Below, piece by piece: positions 59,344 to 64,000 of a stretch of DNA of 64,000 bases (the first letter of the stretch is position 1; the number at the start of each line of letters is the position of its first letter). The position numbers and the translations under genes were made by a program. This DNA is from Thomasclavelia spiroformis DSM 1552. GTDB taxonomy: Bacteria; Bacillota_I; Bacilli_A; Erysipelotrichales; Coprobacillaceae. The stretch lies in contig NZ_CP102275.1 in the NCBI RefSeq assembly GCF_025149465.1, positions 248,001-312,000 on the forward strand, given 5' to 3'. The notes beneath the pieces were generated by a model that saw nothing but the letters and a program-made list of their open reading frames with translations, searched no databases and had not been told where the DNA came from.

Positions 59344-60335
59344 TAATTTACCTCATCAAATAAAACTGATAATTTATCATCATTTAAATTTTCACCAATA
59401 ACACAAATTCTTCCAGTAAAATCAGCTTGTCCTGTGCGAATTTGATATTCACCTGGAACTAAATCAAAATATAACCACTTACCCTCACTACTATCAACAT
59501 ATCCCTTAGCTCTTAATATATTACCATATTCACTATGTTCACTTAGTTTTTTTAAAATAGCTTCAAGTTGTATTTTTGAGTATTTTTTAGGTGTTTGAAT
59601 GCCCCAGCTAGTAAATACTTCATCGGCATGGTGATCATGATCTTGGTGATGTTCATGATGGCAACATTCATGGTGCTCGTGATGATCGTGATGACAACAT
59701 TCATGATCTTCATTTACTTGTTTCAATAAATCACTTTGAAGAGTGGTATTACTAAAGGCATTAGTGATTGCTTGTTTAGTTAGTTGAAGCCAAGGAGTAG
59801 TGATAATATTTACATGATCATTATATTTTTTTATGATTTTGATGCATTCATCTAATTGGAAATCACTAATATCTTGAGTTCTGCTTAAAATAATCAATGA
59901 AGCATATTTAATTTGATTATTAAAGAATTCTCCAAAATTTTTAGTATATAAACGACATTTTTTAGCATCAATTACAGTTATATAATTATCTAAAACTAAT
60001 TTATCACTAGAAATATTATTAACTGCTTTGATTACATCAGATAATTTACCTACTCCTGAAGGTTCAATAATAATTCGATCAGGATGATATGTTTCTAAAA
60101 CCTCTTTTAATGATACCTCAAAATCACCAACCAAGCTACAACAAATACATCCAGAATTGATTTCAGTTACTTCTATGCCGCTATTATTCATAAATGTACC
60201 ATCAATACCGATTTCTCCAAATTCATTTTCAATCAATACAATTTGTTCATCTTGGTATACTTCCTTAATTAATTTTTTTATAAACGTTGTTTTACCGGCA
60301 CCAAGAAAGCCAGATATAATATCAACTTTACTCAT
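59343..60335 (-). CDS. COG0523 (CobW-type) metal-chaperone GTPase with His-rich loop
   Basis: The 330-residue GTPase has Walker A GFLGAGKTTF, the family metal motif SGCICCSL (Cys63, Cys65, Cys66) and a His-rich insertion at about 207-237 with more than a dozen histidines and several cysteines, before the C-terminal CobW_C domain. COG0523 members such as ZNG1 deliver zinc or other metals to target enzymes. The His-rich loop suggests metal storage or capture. ATG 60335 has an AGGAGA site eight bases upstream; the ATG at 60344 overlaps the SD. It is the first gene of a two-gene operon. Confidence 0.9.
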   Translation of the reverse strand: MSKVDIISGFLGAGKTTFIKKLIKEVYQDEQIVLIENEFGEIGIDGTFMNNSGIEVTEINSGCICCSLVGDFEVSLKEVLETYHPDRIIIEPSGVGKLSDVIKAVNNISSDKLVLDNYITVIDAKKCRLYTKNFGEFFNNQIKYASLIILSRTQDISDFQLDECIKIIKKYNDHVNIITTPWLQLTKQAITNAFSNTTLQSDLLKQVNEDHECCHHDHHEHHECCHHEHHQDHDHHADEVFTSWGIQTPKKYSKIQLEAILKKLSEHSEYGNILRAKGYVDSSEGKWLYFDLVPGEYQIRTGQADFTGRICVIGENLNDDKLSVLFDEVN

Positions 60336-60358
60336 TAAACTCATCTCCTATCTAAAAC

Positions 60359-60387
60359 ATTATAGCACTATGTTTTTTTTGGTACAA
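60359..60387 (-). promoter_or_regulatory. Promoter of the COG0523 pair
   Basis: On the minus strand TTGTAC (60382-60387) and TATAAT (60359-60364) are 17 bp apart. No convincing Zur-type palindrome is seen around it. Confidence 0.6.
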
Positions 60388-60495
60388 ATATTATATTTTA
60401 TTAAATTTTTATTTAAATATGGTCTAAATATATAATAAAAATATTACTATATGATAGATGAAGTATGTTAAAATATAAAAAAGGAGGTAGCATTT

Positions 60496-61083
60496 ATGGC
60501 TAAAAAAATTATAACTATTGCTAGAGAATATGGTTCAGGGGGAAGAATAATTGCACAAAAAGTAGCAGAAAAATTAGGAATTGTTTATTATGACAATGAA
60601 ATTATTGATTTAGCTGCTAAAGAAATGGGATTTGATGTTGATGTAATTAGAAAAGTTTCTGAACAAAAAGCATCTGGTTTTATGTACAGCCTATCATCTG
60701 GGACACTTAGTTTACCTTTAAATGACCAGGTATATACAATGCAATCAAAAATCATTCGTCATCTTGCAAATTATGATGCTTGTATCATTGTAAGTGGATG
60801 TGCTGATTATATTTTGGAGGATTATGATAATGTATTAAAAGTATTTATTCATGCACCATTAGAATCTAGGATAAAAAGAGTAAAAAATGAATATAAAGAG
60901 GTACATGATGATTATAAAAAGTATGTAATTAAAAAAGATAAAACAAGAAGTAATTATTATAATTACTATACTACTAATAAATGGGGGCAATTAAAGAATT
61001 TTGATTTAACTTTAAATAGTGATTTAGGATTAGATGAAGTGGCAAATATTATTGCAAATGTTTATTTAAAGGGGAATTTTTAG
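60496..61083 (+). CDS. Cytidylate-kinase-like protein
   Basis: The 195-residue protein begins KIITIAREYGSGGRIIAQKVAEKLG, the P-loop-like start of the cytidylate kinase-like family, followed by YYDNEIIDLAAKE and IVSGCADYIL. The family phosphorylates nucleotides or unknown small molecules and is common in gut Firmicutes in addition to true Cmk. AAGGAGG precedes the ATG. It stands alone and ends in a long hairpin. Confidence 0.85.
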   Translation: MAKKIITIAREYGSGGRIIAQKVAEKLGIVYYDNEIIDLAAKEMGFDVDVIRKVSEQKASGFMYSLSSGTLSLPLNDQVYTMQSKIIRHLANYDACIIVSGCADYILEDYDNVLKVFIHAPLESRIKRVKNEYKEVHDDYKKYVIKKDKTRSNYYNYYTTNKWGQLKNFDLTLNSDLGLDEVANIIANVYLKGNF

Positions 61084-61123
61084 TTAATATAATATTATAT
61101 TAAAAAGTGTAATTATTTTAAAT

Positions 61124-61162
61124 CAAATATTAAAGAAGTGTTTTCACTTCTTTTAATATTTG
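61124..61162 (+). terminator. Long hairpin after the cytidylate-kinase-like gene
   Basis: AAATATTAAAGAAGTG pairs with the complementary arm ending at about 61162 around TTTT. The T run after it is poor, but the stem is long. Confidence 0.65.
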
Positions 61163-61309
61163 ACATTTTGTTAGTGTTTACATCTTAATAGATAAATGGT
61201 ATCTTAATATTAGGGATGTGGGGTGAAGTTGATATAATAAAAAGATTTAGCATTTAAATTTTTGAAAATAACTAAAAGATGTTAATAATATAATATGGAT
61301 GGTGATAAG

Positions 61310-63082
61310 ATGAAAAATTATAAAAAAGTTATATCGGTAGTTTTGGGTTTACTATTAGCATTTAATGTTGTTGGATGTAGTAATACTAAAGACACTACTA
61401 GTACTAAAAATGATTCAAAAGAATTTGATGCTTATATAGAAAAATTGCCTACTAAATTACTTGGTGATAATGATATGAATTTGGAGTTTACATTTGAAAA
61501 TCCAAGTAATTATGGTTTTGAAGAAGAATTATTGGAACTTCCATGTAGCGATGAAGAGGATTATAAAGAAAGTAAAAAAGAAAGTGATAAAATTTTAAAA
61601 GAATTAAAGGAATTTGATTATTATAAACTATCTAAAGATCAACAGTTAACATATGATATTTTAGTAGATTATTTAGAAAGAGGAGAATATCATTATAAAT
61701 ATTATGATTTAGATAATAATTATTTAGGAAGTTTTATTAGCTTTCAAGCACAATTACCATTACTTTTAAGTGAGTATACGTTCGAACGTCAAAATGATTT
61801 AGATAGTTATTTTAATATGTTAGAAAGTGCTCAGGAAACTTTTTTAGAATATGCTGAAATTGAAAAAGAACGTCAAGAAAATAAAAGTGGGTTACCTAAA
61901 AATATTTTAGAAAAAACAATCGAGCAATGTCAAAATTATACGGCTAATACAGACACTTATTTAATTGAAAGAATTAATCAAAGAATTGATGAAGTAGAAT
62001 TTTTAAATGATGAACAAAAAACTGAAGCAAAACAAAAAAATGAACAATTAATATCGGTTAATTTAAAGAATGCATATCTTAGTTTAGAAGAAGAATTAAA
62101 GAAAATAACACCAACTAATACAGAAAATCAAGGATTATATTTTAGTCCTAATGGAAAAGAATATTATGAAGATATGCTTAAAGGTGAAGTTGGAACTGAT
62201 ATGAGTGTTGCAGAGGTTAAAGAATATCTTCAAAATAAAATGCTTGAAGTTTACCAAGAAATGACAACATTGATACAAGAAAATCCAGATTTGGCTAATA
62301 TGACAAATTTAAATGATGTAAAATATTCAGACTTCACTTCAGTATCAGAAACATTAGATTATTTAAAAACAGCAATAAATACAGATTTTCCTAAAATTGA
62401 TAATTTAAATTATGAAATTATTACAGTACCTGATGCATGGAAGGATAATTTCTCACCAGCAGCTTATTTACAAGGAAAAATAGATGCACCAATTGATACA
62501 CCAGAATTAATCTATATAAATGGTGAATATTCACAAAGTTTGTTTGGAACAATTGAACATGAAGGATATCCAGGGCATATGTATCAACATACGTATTTTA
62601 AACAACAAAAGAATATTCCAACAGTAAGATATTTAATGGATTATAATGGATATAGTGAAGGCTGGGCAACATATGTAGAATGGAATGGTTATAAGTATGC
62701 TCCAGTAGAAGATAAAGATGTGTTGCATCTTTTAAGTTTAAATGATAAATTTACATCAATTGTGATTGGTTTAATGGATATTGGAATTCATTATGATGGA
62801 TGGACATATGAGGATTATAAGAATTACTGGAAAGAAAATTTTAATATTGATGATGAAGAAGTTATGTTAGAACAATATAATTTGTTTATTGAAACACCTA
62901 CAAATTATTTACAATATTATTTATCTGGATTCTTATTTGAGGATCTATATAATAATGCAAGTAAAGAATTAGGGGATAAATTTTCAGCAGTAGATTTTCA
63001 TGAAGTAATTTTATCTACAGGTCCTGCGCCATTTAAGATTTTAGAAAAACAAGTAAATAAATATATTAATTCAAATAAATAG
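61310..63082 (+). CDS. DUF885-family lipoprotein, putative zinc peptidase
   Basis: The 590-residue protein has a lipoprotein signal (basic start, VVLGLLLAFNVVGC, Cys at about 23), then a helical DUF885 domain. The family metal motif is IEHEGYPGHMYQHTYF, near residue 422, and NGYSEGWATYVEW follows. DUF885 proteins resemble collagenase-like metallopeptidases and act outside the membrane. ATG 61310 is preceded by GGTGAT; an in-frame ATG at 61295 has no SD. It stands alone; the 200 bases before it hold no gene. Confidence 0.88.
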   Translation: MKNYKKVISVVLGLLLAFNVVGCSNTKDTTSTKNDSKEFDAYIEKLPTKLLGDNDMNLEFTFENPSNYGFEEELLELPCSDEEDYKESKKESDKILKELKEFDYYKLSKDQQLTYDILVDYLERGEYHYKYYDLDNNYLGSFISFQAQLPLLLSEYTFERQNDLDSYFNMLESAQETFLEYAEIEKERQENKSGLPKNILEKTIEQCQNYTANTDTYLIERINQRIDEVEFLNDEQKTEAKQKNEQLISVNLKNAYLSLEEELKKITPTNTENQGLYFSPNGKEYYEDMLKGEVGTDMSVAEVKEYLQNKMLEVYQEMTTLIQENPDLANMTNLNDVKYSDFTSVSETLDYLKTAINTDFPKIDNLNYEIITVPDAWKDNFSPAAYLQGKIDAPIDTPELIYINGEYSQSLFGTIEHEGYPGHMYQHTYFKQQKNIPTVRYLMDYNGYSEGWATYVEWNGYKYAPVEDKDVLHLLSLNDKFTSIVIGLMDIGIHYDGWTYEDYKNYWKENFNIDDEEVMLEQYNLFIETPTNYLQYYLSGFLFEDLYNNASKELGDKFSAVDFHEVILSTGPAPFKILEKQVNKYINSNK

Positions 63083-63088
63083 TTATTT

Positions 63089-63118
63089 AAATGATCTATC
63101 TTTGATAGATCATTTTTA
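63089..63118 (+). terminator. Terminator after the DUF885 gene
   Basis: ATGATCTATC and GATAGATCAT form a ten-base stem with a three-base loop, followed by TTTT. Confidence 0.85.
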
Positions 63119-63312
63119 TTTGTAATAAAAATGTAATAAATTATTATGTTTTTTGTAGTAATTTTATATGGGAATATTAAAAAAACATTCTTCATTTTTA
63201 GATATTATTATATATATATCAAATATAGATTTTATGGAGGGATTAAAATTAATAAATGTAGTAGTAATTAGATTAAAGATGATAATAAAAATTATATTAA
63301 AGGGGAATGTTA

Positions 63313-64000
63313 ATGTTACATAGAAAAAGAAGAGTATCGAGAGAAAATATTATTGTTATTATTGGGATTTTAGTTATTTTAATGGGATTTGTTTTCTTTA
63401 ATTTTGAACGAATTAATTTATTTTTAAAGGGTTATTCATTTAGTGAACAGAGTGTTATTTTAAATTTAGATGATGAAACAGTTAAACGTTTTTTGAATAA
63501 TAGTGAATTGATTGATATTAAATCGTGGAATGATATTGATAATGATAAACATTATCTAGAATATCAAAAATATCAAGAATATAAAAAACAATTATCAAAA
63601 AAAGAAGTGATTGGATATATTGATACATTTTATGATAAATACTATAAAAAATTAATTAAATTAAATTATACTTATGATCAAATGATTTCATTAATGAAAC
63701 ATGCTTTAATTAATGACTTTCAAATATTAATTGATAATAACTATAGTTATTCAAAAATACAGCCATATTTAAATATAAATGGAATAACATTTAAAGATAT
63801 AAGCAAATACATATCATCAAATAAAGAACCAATTGCACCTGATTGTAATAATAAAAAATTACGTAAAGATGCAGCTAAAGCTTTGGAAGAGATGTACCAA
63901 GATGCATTAAAAAAAGGCTATCATTTAGTTTTAAATAGTGGATATCGCAGTTATGAAAGTCAAATGGAAATATATGAGGAGTATTTTAGGAAGTATGATA
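63313..64000 (+). CDS. VanY-type D-alanyl-D-alanine carboxypeptidase (partial)
   Basis: The reading frame is open from ATG 63313 to the window end (229 codons). It has a basic N-terminus, one membrane anchor (about 15-33, IIVIIGILVILMGFVFF), a 120-residue Lys/Tyr-rich extracellular stretch and the beginning of an M15B peptidase domain: LRKDAAKALEEMYQDALKKG and LVLNSGYRSYESQMEIYEEY, where the SGYRSY motif is typical. It would trim the terminal D-Ala from wall peptides. ATG 63313 has AAAGGGGA eight bases upstream; ATG 63307 is an alternative. The catalytic His/Asp lie beyond the window. Confidence 0.85.
   Translation, partial: MLHRKRRVSRENIIVIIGILVILMGFVFFNFERINLFLKGYSFSEQSVILNLDDETVKRFLNNSELIDIKSWNDIDNDKHYLEYQKYQEYKKQLSKKEVIGYIDTFYDKYYKKLIKLNYTYDQMISLMKHALINDFQILIDNNYSYSKIQPYLNINGITFKDISKYISSNKEPIAPDCNNKKLRKDAAKALEEMYQDALKKGYHLVLNSGYRSYESQMEIYEEYFRKYD

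Noticed and set aside
59640-59710. Repeated CATGATG-like sequence as a tandem DNA repeat
   Set aside because: It is the coding sequence for the His-rich loop of the COG0523 protein; the repetition follows from His, Asp and Glu codons.
63234-63330. Short ATG frame of about 30 codons upstream of the VanY-like gene as a leader peptide
   Set aside because: Its ATG is part of the only SD-like GGAGGG sequence and has no SD of its own; the next ATG after that SD is followed at once by a stop.
1-64000. CRISPR array, tRNA or rRNA genes
   Set aside because: I saw no regularly spaced repeats and no cloverleaf or rRNA-like stretches when reading both strands; a covariance-model scan would be needed to exclude a single missed tRNA.

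Overview
The window is AT-rich, low-GC Gram-positive DNA with closely packed genes, strong AGGAGG-type ribosome binding sites and mostly short intergenic hairpin terminators. The gene set (type III glutamine synthetase, FabK/FabT-type fatty-acid cluster, RNA polymerase delta subunit, two CwlO/PcsB-like NlpC/P60 hydrolases, AdhR-like MerR regulator) and the very AT-rich codon use suggest a gut anaerobe of the Erysipelotrichia/Coprobacillaceae (Clostridium ramosum or spiroforme type). That placement is inference from gene content. No rRNA, tRNA, CRISPR array or intact prophage is visible.

Layout. 1-5.0 kb: end of a PTS EIIA gene, a LicT-like antiterminator, rpmE, then walJ-rlmH-membrane protein-cyclophilin-thioredoxin-like, a GyrI-like protein and a YfcE-like phosphodiesterase. 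5.1-9.1 kb: glnN followed by an IS91-family element with a zinc-ribbon accessory ORF. 9.1-14.6 kb: holin-like pair, VanZ-like protein, a tandem glycine riboswitch in front of an AGCS transporter, two small ORFs, and an ABC-F ATPase. 14.6-25.4 kb: oligopeptide ABC transporter (oppABCDF) with an M42 aminopeptidase, then aconitase-isocitrate dehydrogenase-GntR/FCD regulator. 25.4-35.5 kb: HD phosphohydrolase, class A PBP, ywiB-cls-argS-rpoE with a small downstream ORF, an iron alcohol dehydrogenase divergent from its likely MerR regulator, and clpP. 35.5-38.9 kb: an IS1634-like element inserted between clpP and gapA, flanked by a perfect 110-bp direct repeat that duplicates the gapA promoter. 38.9-45.8 kb: lrgAB, two paralogous NlpC/P60 hydrolases, a GH25 lysozyme without signal peptide, a ferritin-like protein, a GNAT and an HD protein. 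46-56.9 kb: a complete type II fatty-acid cluster acpP-accBCDA-fabT-fabH-fabK-(second NMO-family gene)-fabD-fabG-fabF-fabZ. 56.9-64 kb: a 42-codon ORF, a PucR regulator, two COG0523 GTPases, a cytidylate-kinase-like protein, a DUF885 lipoprotein and the start of a VanY-like carboxypeptidase.

How it fits together. Peptide uptake and hydrolysis, glycine uptake, glutamine synthesis and the citrate-to-2-oxoglutarate branch all lie in the first 25 kb, and their promoters share TGTAT(A/G)C-type palindromes that could be bound by the GntR/FCD regulator encoded there. The fatty-acid cluster carries three TTTGA-N3-TCAAA boxes that match the encoded FabT-like regulator. It also contains a second FabK-like flavoprotein with a four-cysteine C-terminal motif, which I consider the best candidate for a little-described function: a FabX-like, Fe-S dependent step in anaerobic unsaturated fatty acid synthesis. 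Other regulatory points are an AdhR-type operator in a 19-bp promoter spacer, and the long target duplication at gapA.
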